Source of the DNA: Phyto melanocephala
Taxonomy: Eukaryota; Arthropoda; Insecta; Diptera; Rhinophoridae
Reading direction: 5' to 3'
NCBI GenBank assembly: GCA_941918925.1
Contig: OW799237.1
Location: 58,947,997 to 59,011,996, forward strand
DNA: 64,000 nucleotides
Below, piece after piece: positions 22,140-33,530 of this stretch. A program made the translations under genes and the position numbers. Each line of letters opens with the position of its first letter. Positions within the stretch are counted from its first letter, which is position 1. The notes beneath the pieces were generated by a model that was not told the DNA's origin, searched no databases, and saw nothing but the letters and a program-made list of their open reading frames with translations.

Positions 22140-22640
22140 CATTGATGCGAATTTCGATTAAAGATTTGAATTTACATCCTCACAAGAGTTAATTGACTAA
22201 AGAACTGAAGCTTTAAGCGTCGCATGGCTGGTGAACAGACGAAAGTTAATGGTGGCATTACAAAGAAAATCATCTTCAGCGACCAGGCACACTTTCACCT
22301 CACTGGATTCATTAACAAGAAAAATCGCCACATTTGGGCATATAAAAATCTACGAGTGATTGTTGAAAACCGATGTGCGCACAAAGAGTGACCTTGGCTT
22401 GGTGCATTTTATGAGCTGGCGGCGTCATCGGGGCATACTTTTTCGAAAATAACGTCAATTAAAGCAGTTATCGTTCGCAATCACGAGATGATAACGGGTT
22501 TTTTGTGGCCAGAAATTGAGGATATAGACATGGAGGATATATAGTTTCAACAATGGCCGTGTTATTTCACGTCGTGGCAATGTTATTTTACTGCCAGGAT
22601 CATGTTATTTGATACCGTTGAACTTCTTCGATATTCTATT
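22140..22640 (+). pseudogene. Tc1/mariner-type transposase remnant in Helentron-like copy
   Basis: The plus strand, with frame changes, reads HPHKS followed by LTKELK, then KIIFSDQAHFHLTGFINKKN (first catalytic aspartate in FSDQAHF), RHIWAYKNLRVIVENRC, and later EDIDMEDI, stop, FQQWP where WFQQDGATCHT would be expected. So the first catalytic residue is kept and the second is lost. The C-terminus is absent and the sequence passes directly into the Helentron-like body at about 22641. This copy retains the catalytic core missing at 6992-7606 and 30942-31541, and has the same orientation relative to the host repeat. Confidence 0.75.
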
Positions 22641-23560
22641 AAAATATATTTTAAAATTTAGTATTTAGTATGAGAATTGGCTTTAAAGTAGGCGTGTCAG
22701 TAAAGTTTCTGCTAATAAAAACAACTAAGACATTTCAATATAGTCCTTTGTTCTTGCAAAAACTTTGTCCACAAAAGAAATTATATGAATTTGAGATAAA
22801 GCGTTATATTGAAAATAAGAGTTAAAGTGGGCATTCATGTTTTGGCATAACAATGACATTGACTAGAAAGCTATATGTACGAAGTTTCATCATCATATCT
22901 GTAATTTTGTCGGTTTTATGAGCTTTTAAATTCATTAAGCGTTATATGGGAGGTAGACGTAGAAGCCGGTGTGTCACATTTATTTTCTCTTAGTACAAAA
23001 CCTTTGACTAAAAAGCAATGTTTGCTCAATTTTAAAATCATACATCTAATTTTGTCAGTTTTATTACGTTTTAAGTTTTAAATAAACCGAAAAATACACT
23101 GTGTGATATTAATTTTTGTACATTTATATCTATAACTCCTTTCCGAATGCATCGATTCAAGTAATTTTTAATTTCCAGGGAAAAATTGATTTTTTGCTCA
23201 GGAAATATACATTCGAAATTTCATGGCTCTACGTTAATGCGTTTGGACACAATTGCATTTAATTCGATGTTAGAAGGACATGTATTTTTCGATCTACTCT
23301 GGAAATACGAGCTATAACTCTCTTCCTAACAAACCTTGTGTATAAGAAATATTTTGGCAAAATTTAAGCTCCCTAGCTTTTTTGGTCCGACCCTATGGTG
23401 CTTTTAACAAACGGAAAGATGGACAGACTTATCTAGATCGTCATAAAATGAAACCCCGATTCAGAATATATATTTTCTTTATGGAGTCTAAAAGTGATAT
23501 TTCGATGTGTTACAAACGGAGTAACAAAATTAACTTTTTTTTTGGTGGCGGGTATAAAAA
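22641..23560 (-). mobile_element. Helentron-like element, 5' two thirds
   Basis: On the minus strand it starts with TTTTTATACCCGCCACC (to 23560), then the GTTTGTAACACATCG block, a TATATATTCTGAATCGGGG stretch and the internal GGGCGTGTCA/ACGCCCAC blocks. A recognisable degraded TCTTTCCG replaces the CTGTCCG array. The 3' hairpin end is missing; the mariner remnant at 22140-22640 occupies the place where it sits in other copies. Confidence 0.75.
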
Positions 23561-23991
23561 TATTATGATAAATTCTTCTTCAACCTTTTATTTAAGTTAC
23601 AACTTTCATCGTGCGTTTTGGTTGGCCAACCCTGCAGAAATTAAAAGCACTTTAATAATAATAATAAGAATAATAATAATAACAGTGTCAAAAGATAATT
23701 TTTGAGATAAATACTGAATTCCATATTTCCGTGTCAACATAAACATATTTACACATACTTACGTATATTTAGTAATTAATATTATCTAGCCTACATGTAT
23801 AAATAAATATACATTAAGTATAATGAAAAATGTAAATACTTAAATCATTTTTGTGTATTCGCTCTCAGCTAACAAAAACAACACGAAAACAAAATCACTT
23901 ATAGTTAATTCGCATGACTTTTTTTTAAACAAAATCGAACTTATAAAATGTAACAACGAACCAAAGAGAAATTTTTATTTTAATTTGAACC
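23561..23991. other. AT-rich spacer with AAT/TAA microsatellite
   Basis: An AATAAT microsatellite lies at about 23650-23685. No coding or mobile feature recognised. Confidence 0.5.
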
Positions 23992-24199
23992 CAAGGCATA
24001 TTTATTCATCAGGTACTCTTGTTTCGTCAGCTGATTATTTTTTTCTTTACTTATTTTAAGTTTCAGCTGTCAAAGTCTATATATAAAAAACAAATTTCTC
24101 TTCTCTCTCATTAATTTCAAATGTCAAACTTCATATGTAAAATATATAAACAAAAAAAGTCTCTCCGAACTGCAATTACCTGATGAATAGATATGCCTT
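23992..24199. repeat. MITE, TATTCATCAGGTA family, copy 1
   Basis: The left end AAGGCATATTTATTCATCAG and the inverted right end differ at one position over about 23 bp, both including TATTCATCAGGTA. Interior shares GTCAGYTGATT, TTTCAGCTGTC and AAAAAAGTCTCTCCG-like blocks with 55205-55354. Non-coding. Confidence 0.75.
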
Positions 24200-25858
24200 G
24201 ATTTGAACCAAAGAAAAAATCTTGTACTCATATATAAAAATTACAAACAGCGTTAACAGAATGATGATTTTACCAAATTTTCGATAAATAAATAAATATG
24301 AAAAAAACGGGACGAACACATGTCGACAGTACAGGCTAATATTTTATTAACTTATACAGTTATACAAGCCACATATATCGTAAAATATCGTATCAGAATT
24401 GTTTGCTTTTTAGGTAAATTTTTAAAAGGAATTTTAATAAAGGAGTAACAATGCTTTTCGTACACAGATCACATTTATGATGGTTTTTAAAATATTCATG
24501 CATAAGAGTTTAACAAAGGTTCTCTATGACACTTTGCTTCGATGTTCCTTTAAAAAAAATATTTGAGAGTCGGTACAAAATTTGAGTTAAATTTTTATCA
24601 ACTGCACATCAGATTGCAATCATTTTTTTTTATAATTTTTTTATTTTTATTAACATTAGTAAAATTATTGACACAGAAAAATTAAAATATTTGCTTAGTG
24701 ACAAATAACTGATGAAATAATCTTGAAATAGTATTACAAAAAATTATACAAATATTTTACGATCAAAACGAAATCTCATAAATCTTATTTTGCACCATTT
24801 TTGGATAATTTTACAGATAGTGGCAACACTGTTTCCTACATATATATAATGATATTAATAGTTTTTTTTTTCTTTACTGAGGCAAATATTTGTTTTATTT
24901 TCTTTTCTTTCACTTTATTTCTCTTCAAATACCGCGAATACGCGTAAAATAATATTATTTTAAATTTTTTTAATGTGACCTAGTAATTGATTAATTAATA
25001 TAAAAGACGATAAAAACGAAAGTGTATGTTAGTTGTACATGTAGAAAAATAATGCTTAAAACACTTACAAAAATCCAATTTGTCTGATAATACATTTTCA
25101 GTTCATAAACTCTCAAATACTCTCAAGAGGCCAACAGACGCATGAGTTACACTCGTTAAATATTATCGTTATTGTGTATATGTTAATTGTTCTTATTTAT
25201 TTTTATCTTGTTATTTTTATTGATTAATTGATCACTTTATTCAAAATATTGAATAAATATGAATGTCTTGTTTCTATTTGTGAAATTATGAAATAATTTA
25301 ACATTAACGATATTCGACATCACGACTTTAACTTGATTTAGTTGGTACTGCCCATAAGGGTTAGTAAGAAAAAAATAAAAAAATAAAAAATAAAAAAAAC
25401 AGAGAATAAGACCAAACAAATCAATAGAACTGTGCTTGGAATTGTATTTCGTAGCTCTTCTAATTAAGTTGGTTACTCTTCGGCGACAAAAAGTTAAAGT
25501 AAATAAACATTATCGCTATTTTGTTTTGTTACAGATAAAAAACTGATTCACTAAACAAACAAAACTACATAAGGGTTGCCAACAAATTAGAATTTCCTAT
25601 TAACAAATACATGCATATGTATTTAAAGATTATTTTTATATAAAATTATGAGAAAATTATTTGTTTAAAACAAACCATTCTGTTGTTAAGCCGAATAATC
25701 TTTTTTATTCTATAAATAAAAAATTTAAATTTTGACTCAACGAATTTCAGTAATGGTTGAATTTAAGCGATAATTTACCAGTATTAAAATAGTTATAAAC
25801 ATTTTCTAAACTAAAATGTCACGACCATTCTTTTGGAGCGGAACTCAATAATAAGCAT
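24200..25858. other. AT-rich non-coding DNA
   Basis: No gene or repeat recognised in 1.6 kb of very AT-rich sequence. Confidence 0.55.
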
Positions 25859-25859
25859 T

Positions 25860-26890
25860 CCAGAACCTCAAGGAATTATTATGGCTAGCAACGGTTTTGT
25901 TATATCCTATTGCTGGAGAGAAATTTGTGACAGATAGCGACATGAGTGGTTAGAGAATTAGTAGTGTGATTTCACTGGTTGTCGAAGTTATCGGCTACTA
26001 CAGCAGAATACTCTCAACGCCAGAAAAAAATATTTACGTTTAGCAGCGTGAGCTCCTGGCAGTGTTGAATTTGTGAAGCGCTACCACAAGTGGTATGGCT
26101 CAGGTGGTTTCAGCAATTTAAACAGCCAGGTGAAAAGCTAACTCGTTGAATTGATTGAAAGTCTTCAGAGTTGCAACCTAAAAATTGGGCACAGAACATA
26201 TTTAGAACATGACAATTAAGATAAAATTTCTCGAAGACTATGCAGATTGGATTGCAAGCATTGTACTCAAGCTGAAGAAGAGATTGCGTTGTTGATGTCA
26301 GATTAACGCTTATATAGACACAAGTGACGATTGGTCGTAGAGCAACAAACAATGATCCCACTCTATCGATATAGGGGGAGGACAAAAAGCCCATTCTTAA
26401 TCAAATTTTAGCCGAAAGTCTACTAATAAAATCTTATTGTGCTCTGTGGAGTAGCCTTCAGGTGATAAATGAATAACTGAACCGTATGTGAAAAAGTGTA
26501 GATGGTAAAACGGCGAAAAATTAATTTGTAGTGCCAACCTCTAAAATTGAAGAAGTAATAAAGTAGTTCTTTAATGGTTTAGGCGGCCGTCATGTTGGTG
26601 TAATAAAAACTTCAAAAAATATAAAACAATGTTCTTACAGGGTCGGATGTCAACAGCTAAATAAGTGGGTATCCGATTTGACCGAACTGAATTGAATATA
26701 ACAAGCCCTTTTAATGTCAGCTAGACTGAAAATCATTACGTAGTGATAAATATTTTTTAGCAAATGGCCAGAACTGTAAATAGTTTAGTGAATAACTGGC
26801 TATTTCTTTATGGAGTTCGTTTAGAACTACGTTTCGACCAAGGAAAAATATTGAATCTCCAATGTTAAAAGCAATTTGCTAGCAATACGG
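25860..26890 (+). pseudogene. Ty3/gypsy pol remnant (RNase H and integrase)
   Basis: The plus strand shows, with many stops and frame changes, the gypsy RNase H domain: VLLYPIAGEKFVTDSD, EVIGYYSRILSTPEKN, QRELLAVLNL and a remnant of the EGQxARWIExLQ block (PGEKLTR, IESLQSCNLKIGHR). Next come a CRLDCKHCTQAEEE stretch like the linker before integrase, ILAESLLIKSYCALWSSLQ and SVDGKTAKN. Integrase-core-like sequence follows: NHYVVINIF, MARTVNSLVNNWLFLYGVRL and ELRFDQGK (normally ELHSDQGRNF). No LTRs, protease, complete RT or envelope were found. The sequence stops where a Helentron-like 3' end begins (26895). Dead copy. Confidence 0.8.
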
Positions 26891-26894
26891 TATA

Positions 26895-27005
26895 AGAAAA
26901 AAAGTAAGAGCGATATATTCGGATGTGCCGAATCCTATATATCCTTAACACAGTTTGTACCATCATGCAATGATCATAACTGATCATTATATGGTGAAAC
27001 TGTGA
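26895..27005 (-). mobile_element. Helentron-like repeat, 3' end only
   Basis: Read on the minus strand the terminus is ATTCGGCACATCCGAATATA then TCGCTCTTACTTTTTTTC, i.e. the hairpin with one mismatch and the conserved CTCTTACTT end. Sequence beyond about 26950 does not match other copies well. Confidence 0.65.
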
Positions 27006-30000
27006 CCAAAACTTATTTAAGAAATTAATAATTTGAATTTTTTTTTTTCAAAGAGACTTTGATGAGCTCATACAAAAACTTGTATTGTCATACAAATTAG
27101 CATCTTCAAATCTGACTCTACCTCGCTAACACCTGCTAAATTTTTTTGTAACCAAAAACAGCGGAGCACAATTAAACTTCTGATGGAGAACAAAGAGATT
27201 ACAATTAAGTTTATGAATGCGTACGTCTCCGAATGAAAATTACCAGTAAAAACATGAAGGCAAATTCTCGATCCAGTATAAATATAAGGAAGCTACAGCA
27301 AGTAGCAATTACTTGAATGTTGTACATAAGACATGCATAAGTAAATATCGAGTCAAATTAAATAATAATGATATATTTTCGAGTTATCTAAGCAATGTTG
27401 CTGACCTTATTGTATCCATGTAAATGCTTAAATTTTTTTCATACAAAAGCACAACAAAATGTGTATTTTGTACAGCTAATTATTATAGCACTAGAACAGG
27501 TGAGACAAGGTTATCTCAGTAGTAAATTTTTCTTTATATTTCTCCCTTACGGGCTGCGACCTTTTTCAGCAGTGCGTAAGGGAAAGCCATAATTAAGCTG
27601 TTTCTGTTATTAGTTGCAAAAAAAAATACCTATGAAGTAGGACATCGATAACGAAGTAAATATTATAATGATTATGACATAAATTTGTTGTTTTCAGTAA
27701 AAGAATACTGGTTTAATAAAAGCGCATAAACGAACATCTATAAAAACAAAAACTACTTGACCAAGCAATTATCAGAACATTTATGTCCATGTAATAGATA
27801 ACAAATGTCAAGTACTGCGTTCATATTTCGTTTCAGTTGCCTTCTTATGGAATACTGGTATTCGGATCAGAACAGTAACGGCCTTTACAAGCAGAAAAAC
27901 GCGGTACACTTTTTGCAAAGTAATTTCGAAAAAAAAGATTTTTTATGCTTAAATGTAAAGATTGCCTTCCTGGTCGGTATTAACAGTCACATCTTAAAGT
28001 ATGATATGTCGAATTTTTTGTTTCAAGGATACCAATGTTGTGCTCTACAGGCCATTGACTTTAAGTACCCCATTTTGGAATGCTTCCCCTAGATCTGCTA
28101 TTTTCTATTCCTCTAATGTACCATTCTTATGTCAGAAAATTAAACCTTACCAAAAATCATAACATTTTTTCGAAGAAAGCATTGCAATATTTATGTTAAT
28201 TTTTTCTCTTTTTTGTTTATGGACATATTTAAATTTATGGCAAAAAATTGGTCCCCTCGCAACAAAAACGAAAAATTTAAGTAATAAGCTGAATTTGAAA
28301 TTGCCCTGCAATAAACTTTTATTATAAGACGTAGTGCGAACATTTTTCCGGTACGTTGAAACGCACATACATACATGCATACATATGTTTATGTCTTATG
28401 ATTATATATCAGTCTTTTTATGTCAAAGGTCAAATACGATTTAAGATATTTATACATTCCCACCACTAATCAAAATTGTAGTGTATGTATGTGTGCATAT
28501 TTGTATGTTAGTATGTTTGTTTGTATGTAATTATGGCTTTTGTATCGTTTGAAGACCATTAATATTCTGTTTAATTAACACTGATCGTAAAACAGCTCCT
28601 GCAAATTTTTAATGTCGTTAATGCTTTTATTTTTATGAGATTAAACATTGTTTATGACCACAGACACTGGTGATAAAAGTTTTGAAATTTGCTTATTTGT
28701 GGATATAAAAGATAATATTTCTCCCCCGTTCGGTGTTTTGGGTGAAACAAACCCGTTCAGAATTGTCATAGCATGAACAAACACAACTGTAATAACCCTT
28801 AACGCTACATTATTTTTTTACATAGTCTCGCTCTATAACGATCCAATATTTATAACAGCCCATCAAAAACTAGACAACGATTTGCTATTACTTAATACCA
28901 CACTTTTCAATGACTACTACATGTAGTCAATCTTACTAAGAAGTGTTTTAGTAATGACTTGACTTATAATGTAATACACAAGTACTTATTTTTCAGACAT
29001 TTGTTAAGAAACACACACATATTGTTTAACACACTTATAGCCATTACTTGAGTTGGTATTCAAATACAAATTAAGTTAAATTTCAAATACCTAAATACCT
29101 CAAGTTGCATTTAAATACTGTTTCAGTTTTTTTTAATAATTCTTCTTTTTTTAATATGCTTTAAAAATAAGTACTTACTTCAGACCCTATTTGTAAGCGA
29201 ACGTGGTAATTCCTTTCCTTCAACGACATCGCCGTGTTAACATAATGAGTTTAGATACTTAATTGTAAGTAGTGAAGGAATATATTTTAGTAAGTAATTT
29301 CAACTCATTGCTTTGTTTAGAGAGAGTTTTTGATTTGATGTTCTTATTTTACACAAAAACATCGTTCTAACTGTCGCACACGACAAAAGTGACGATTAAG
29401 GCAGCCAAATATCTATTGTACGTATAGAAATATTTGTTAAAGTTTTCAGAGCTTGGCTTACTCAATGAAAGTTTTCTACAGGGTACACTATTTTGCAGGG
29501 GGAAGCCAAAACTTGCCGAATGCTCTTTATTTATGCCTGCATTTCAGTATTGTATTAATTATAATTTGCATTCCCTTATGTTTTTTGACTTTATTTATTT
29601 ATACCAATAATTTTAGAACATAATTTTAGAACAGTATTTATTTACAAAAAATAAAATCAAATCAGATTTGAAACGGTAAAAAATTACTTCAGAATATTCT
29701 TATTTACCTTTTATAACTTCACTGTCCAAGCCTTTTGGAAACGACTTTTGGTTACGACTTTTTATCAATTTACAATTGTTGGTTTTTGTTTTGGTATTCG
29801 AAAAAAAATAATTTTATATATTAAGTGCAAGTTTTCGATGGCGACAAATTTTAAAATAGTCGGAATTTGAAAATACGAAAAGCTTTCAATAGTTATGTCA
29901 TAAAAAGTAAAAGAAATGGTTTAAAAAATATTTTTTGACAAATTCATCTTCAGCAATTACACAAAGAATGTTGAAGAGCTCTTAAATAAAATATTGAAAC

Positions 30001-30497
30001 TTTTTGTGACAAAATTTATGTCCAAATGAAGAATAAAAGTGCAAACAAACAATCAGCTTGTAACTAAATTGGTAAATACGGATTAAGGTCCTCCTTTACT
30101 GCTCAACAAGATTGTCAATCATCAATTCCTCATAGGGCCGCTGTATCTGAAGCACGTGAAAGCCCAAAAAATAGTAACAATCAACCAAAATGTTTGTGCA
30201 AATAAATTAATTTGTTCTACAGAACAGAGACTGAGGGATATATACAAAAGAATCGTTACCGAAGTTGTACACTTACACGCAAATTATATTCTCTATAACA
30301 ATATTTGGTTATCGAAAATGAGTAATAGTTTTATCATAAATATATTTCGTCACGATAATGAAGCCTTCGTTCGAGTTTAAAAACTTTACTAAAAACCATT
30401 AAATGTCAGGTGTAACAACAGTATGATTACAAAGCAATCAAGCTATGATTTTTTTTAACAAATTTGCTTTCAACTCTTCTCCTTGTCAAATAATTTG
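27006..30497. other. AT-rich non-coding DNA
   Basis: About 3.5 kb without a recognised gene. A 15-bp stem hairpin (27543-27582) is noted separately. An open frame of 95 codons at 27805-28092 (plus strand) begins MSSTAFIFRF and has a plain, cysteine-containing translation without known motifs; it may be random. A TATG/TGTA-rich tract lies at 28480-28530. Confidence 0.45.
27543..27582. repeat. Short hairpin
   Basis: TCCCTTACGGGCTGC pairs with GCAGTGCGTAAGGGA (two mismatches) across a 10-base loop. Too short for a typical miRNA precursor; may be the end of a decayed element. Confidence 0.5.
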
Positions 30498-30792
30498 TTT
30501 TTATACCCTTCACACAAAAGTGAAAAAGGGTCTATATGGGTTTGTCATTTCGTGTGAAATTTCTACAATTTTCATTTCCCACCCCATTAAGTTTATATTT
30601 TCTGAAGGCTTATGAAGCATTAAGAACTCTTAGTCTGTCCGTCTGTCCGTCTGTCCGTGTGTATGCTGAAATCAATTTTTTGAAGGCCCTCGACATTGCC
30701 TGGACTCACGTGAGGTATTGAAATATCAGAAGTAGGAGTAGATCAGTATTGAAAATCAGACACATCGGTACAGAAACAACTGAGATATAAGG
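30498..30792 (+). mobile_element. Helentron-like repeat, TATACCCTTCAC subfamily
   Basis: Starts TTTTTATACCCTTCAC with inverse GTGAAAAAGGGTCTA, continues through a TTTCATTTCCCACCCC block, four tandem CTGTCCG/TGTCCGT units (30632-30660), and ends near CAACTGAGATATAAGG. Same subfamily as 57556-57810. No hairpin of its own; the next copy starts immediately in opposite orientation. Confidence 0.7.
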
Positions 30793-31786
30793 AAACAAGT
30801 AAGAGCACTATATTCGGCTGTGCCGAATCTTCTCTACCCACCACCAATTTCGTGTACATTTAAAGCACAATATTTATTATTTTGTTAATCGCTACGGAAT
30901 AATCTCTTTATAATAAAATATGTATCACTTTCTTTGTAGATGGTGGTTAAATTTTAAGGGCCCATGTTGAAGGTGAACTACACCTAGACGTCAAATTTGT
31001 TTTCTGCATTTCATTTGGCATTTCTCAATCTCAGACCAACTCAATTTGAACAGTGGAAAGACACAAAAATGAGCAACGCGTTAAAGTTATTCAGGTTATT
31101 TATGAAAATGGGCGTTCAAATCAAAATGCATTTTGTGCACTTCGTGATTGTTTTGGTCAACATAATTTTTCAAATTCGTCCACAATCGAAAAAATTGTAA
31201 AAACTATTTACATTTCTGCAAAACAGGTCTGTATAAAATGTTAGAAAATCTGAGAATGCCTTCTTAGTTCGTTGAATGGGAACCATTGCTGTTTTTCGCG
31301 ATAGTCTGGAAAAAGAGCAGTCAACTTCGACCCATCATCGTGCCCAACAATTGAGCATCAACATTGCCATTGGACCATCGGTTAGAGGTGCGGCGCTGAG
31401 GTTTGGGGGGCCATTTTGCCGATATTTTGTTCAATACATAATTGAACCATACAAATATTATCATAATAAAAAAATGATAATCATTTCCTAAATAATTTGT
31501 GTTTTATTTAAATTCAACATCGGCCCTTAAAATTTAACCACTCTTAATAACTTCGATATGATAGTAAAATGTTTTCGTAAATTTTGTCTTTTAGTGAAAG
31601 TGGGCGTTAAAGTAGGCGTGTCAATAAAGTTTCTGCTACTAAATACAACTTAGATATTTCAATATAGTCCTTTATTTTCCCAAAAACTTTGTTAATAGAG
31701 AAATTTCATGAGTTTAAGATAAGCCGTTATATGGGAGGTGGCGTAAAAGTGGGCGTGTCACCTAAACTTTTTGGCACAAAGCGAGC
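30793..31786 (-). mobile_element. Helentron-like element with nested mariner, 3' part
   Basis: The minus-strand 3' end is complete: GGTGGTGGGTA, the ATTCGGCACAGCCGAAT hairpin (30817-30833), then a terminus ending GTGCTCTTACTTGTTT at 30793. The body contains one copy of the internal GGGCGTGTCA/CTCCCATATAACGG unit. The 5' third is lost beyond about 31786. A mariner-type element sits at 30942-31541 at the same position as in 5929-7757. Confidence 0.75.
30942..31541 (+). mobile_element. Internally deleted Tc1/mariner-type element
   Basis: Bounded by ~30-bp imperfect inverted repeats (GGTGGTTAAATTTTAAGGGC). The plus strand encodes an N-terminal helix-turn-helix-like region (frame at 31053: MERHKNEQRVKVIQVIYENG, then SNQNAFCALRDCFGQHN, SSTIEKIVK), later DSLEKEQSTSTHHRAQQLSI (31276 frame), and then a C-terminal GGHFADILFNT. 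Everything with the catalytic residues is missing. Near-identical design to 6992-7606. Confidence 0.75.
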
Positions 31787-31919
31787 TCATGCATGAAAAT
31801 ATTACACAATAGCTTTTTACTTGTACATGTCAATATCATAACCACTCAAAGCAAAGTTTCGTGTTTTTTATATTTTCATATTCGGTAACTTCTTTGTATT
31901 TAACTTACACGACTTAAGT

Positions 31920-32071
31920 GTTACGACAAGGGGCTCAATTCTCGTTCTGTGAAACTGTGAAATGAAAAAATGTTTGTATAGCAAAGGGTATGGTGACACC
32001 ATATGATATGACACACAAAAACTTTTCATTTCAAAGTTTCATAGAACGAGAATTGATACCCAGCCCGTAAC
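31920..32071. repeat. Foldback MITE-like element
   Basis: Inverted arms of about 49 bp: left begins GTTACGACAAGGGGCTCAAT, and the right arm in inverse begins GTTACGGGCTGGGTATCAAT. Both continue through TCTCGTTCT and GAAATGAAAA with few mismatches. Non-coding, 152 bp. Confidence 0.8.
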
Positions 32072-32795
32072 AACAATACTCACGGCATATTCATTTATTT
32101 AGTATATGGTTGTGTATTTAAAATTCAACATTAAGTGAAACGTGGCTGCCAGATTTAATGATTTGTCGTAGGTTAGACGATTTTAGGCGTTTAACTGATT
32201 TAGTGCATGTTTTGTTATTTTATGGATGAAAAATAGTAATGCTTTTTTAAAGTATTTTATTTATAATTATCTATAAAATTTTAAATACATTAAATTTAAA
32301 ATTACATAAAGAGCGCACTCAGTCATTTAAAAAATTGTTCTTATATGCATCTTTAGCATCATAGAATATAATTGTGTGTTTGAACTAATCAGGCTTAAGT
32401 TCATATTAACATTCTTTATTCTTACAAAGAATTTTTAATTGTGATAATTGAAAGAATAATGCTGAAAAATTATATTTTTACCGACACTAGCCGAGTGGAA
32501 TGCATTTTCAAAACCAGCGTTTTTGCAAATGTTAAAGTTTATCAAGTGATCTTTTTTTTTCAAATGGCCTCACTATTGCTGTTATACAAAAACAAAAATT
32601 TGTATTTTTGTTTACTGCATGAACCCATGACATTCTTTGCAAACGTTTACTTATACGTAAACACGTTTTTGTTATTACAGAAATTATATTTATTGTTTTG
32701 TTGAGTTTCACAAAAAATTAAATTCTTCGATTATTTTTGTTTTTTCTTTACACAAACACTTAACAATTTTATCAACTATAAAAGATGTTACTTTT
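32072..32795. other. AT-rich non-coding DNA
   Basis: An 87-codon hydrophobic frame (32441-32704, plus) has no recognisable motifs and is likely random. Confidence 0.5.
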
Positions 32796-32885
32796 TCGTC
32801 GTTGTTGTACTTCACACGACGAACTTGCACAACGAATTTGTACCGAAGAGTTCGTCGTGTTAAGCGAAATTCGTCGTTCGTCCCA
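32796..32885. repeat. TTCGTCGT inverted-repeat cluster
   Basis: CACACGACGAACTT and AAGAGTTCGTCGTGT form an inverted pair, flanked by further TTCGTCGTT words. This gives an artefactual basic frame on the minus strand (32708-32941). Confidence 0.5.
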
Positions 32886-33082
32886 ATTGTGCGCCTAGCA
32901 TTACACTTATCAATCACTTTCAACAATTCCGTTCGTAGCATTTTTCTTATAACTTACAACGTTCTTTCACTGACTGACTCATTGCAATTGCGTTTTGACG
33001 GTGATAAAATGCATAATTTTGATGTTTTGGCGTTTGAACAAATGTAAGAGAGTAATTTTAACGGTAATCTGCAAATAAAAAA

Positions 33083-33217
33083 CAGGGGCCAAATTACGGC
33101 ACTCGATCACGATCGAAATTTTACACAAACGATCGAGTTCACTGTGCTTTAGGTATTGATATTCTAATAAGAATTTTCTTATTTCGATCACGTTCGAATG
33201 CCGTAATTTGCCCCCAG
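33083..33217. repeat. Short MITE with 35-bp TIRs
   Basis: Ends are CAGGGGCCAAATTACGGCAC and, inverted, CTGGGGGCAAATTACGGCAT, both followed by TCGA and CGATCGAAA-like sequence. 135 bp, non-coding, well preserved. Superfamily unknown; no clear target-site duplication. Confidence 0.75.
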
Positions 33218-33313
33218 GTTTTGTATTTTACAACGTTATTCGCGGCTTTGCTTAAATTCTATAAAAGTAAAAATGTTTATTATGCTCCTTGCTTAACTTT
33301 TTCTTCAATTTTC

Positions 33314-33530
33314 AGATCAGAATCAAGTAAGAAAAAACATGCAACAAAATTCTCGATAGAAAATCTGATAAATTGATACTGTATAAGAATTTTAATTATA
33401 CTTGGGGGCTTCAAAAAGTTGATTTCAACATACAGACGACAGACAGACGGACGGACGGACGTAGCTAAATTAATTTGTCTATATACGAGAACTTAGAATA
33501 TATATCTATATATACTTTATATTTAAAATG
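33314..33530 (-). mobile_element. Helentron-like repeat fragment
   Basis: Minus-strand CCGTCCGTCCGTCTGTCTGT is followed by TTGAAATCAACTTTTTGAAG and CCCCC, as in the copies at 30498 and 57556. Both ends are degraded. Confidence 0.6.

Noticed and set aside
27805..28092. 95-codon plus-strand frame
   Set aside because: No known motif, no flanking signals; kept only as a remark.
32708..32941. Basic 77-codon minus-strand frame
   Set aside because: Its arginine runs arise from the TTCGTCGT inverted-repeat words rather than coding selection.
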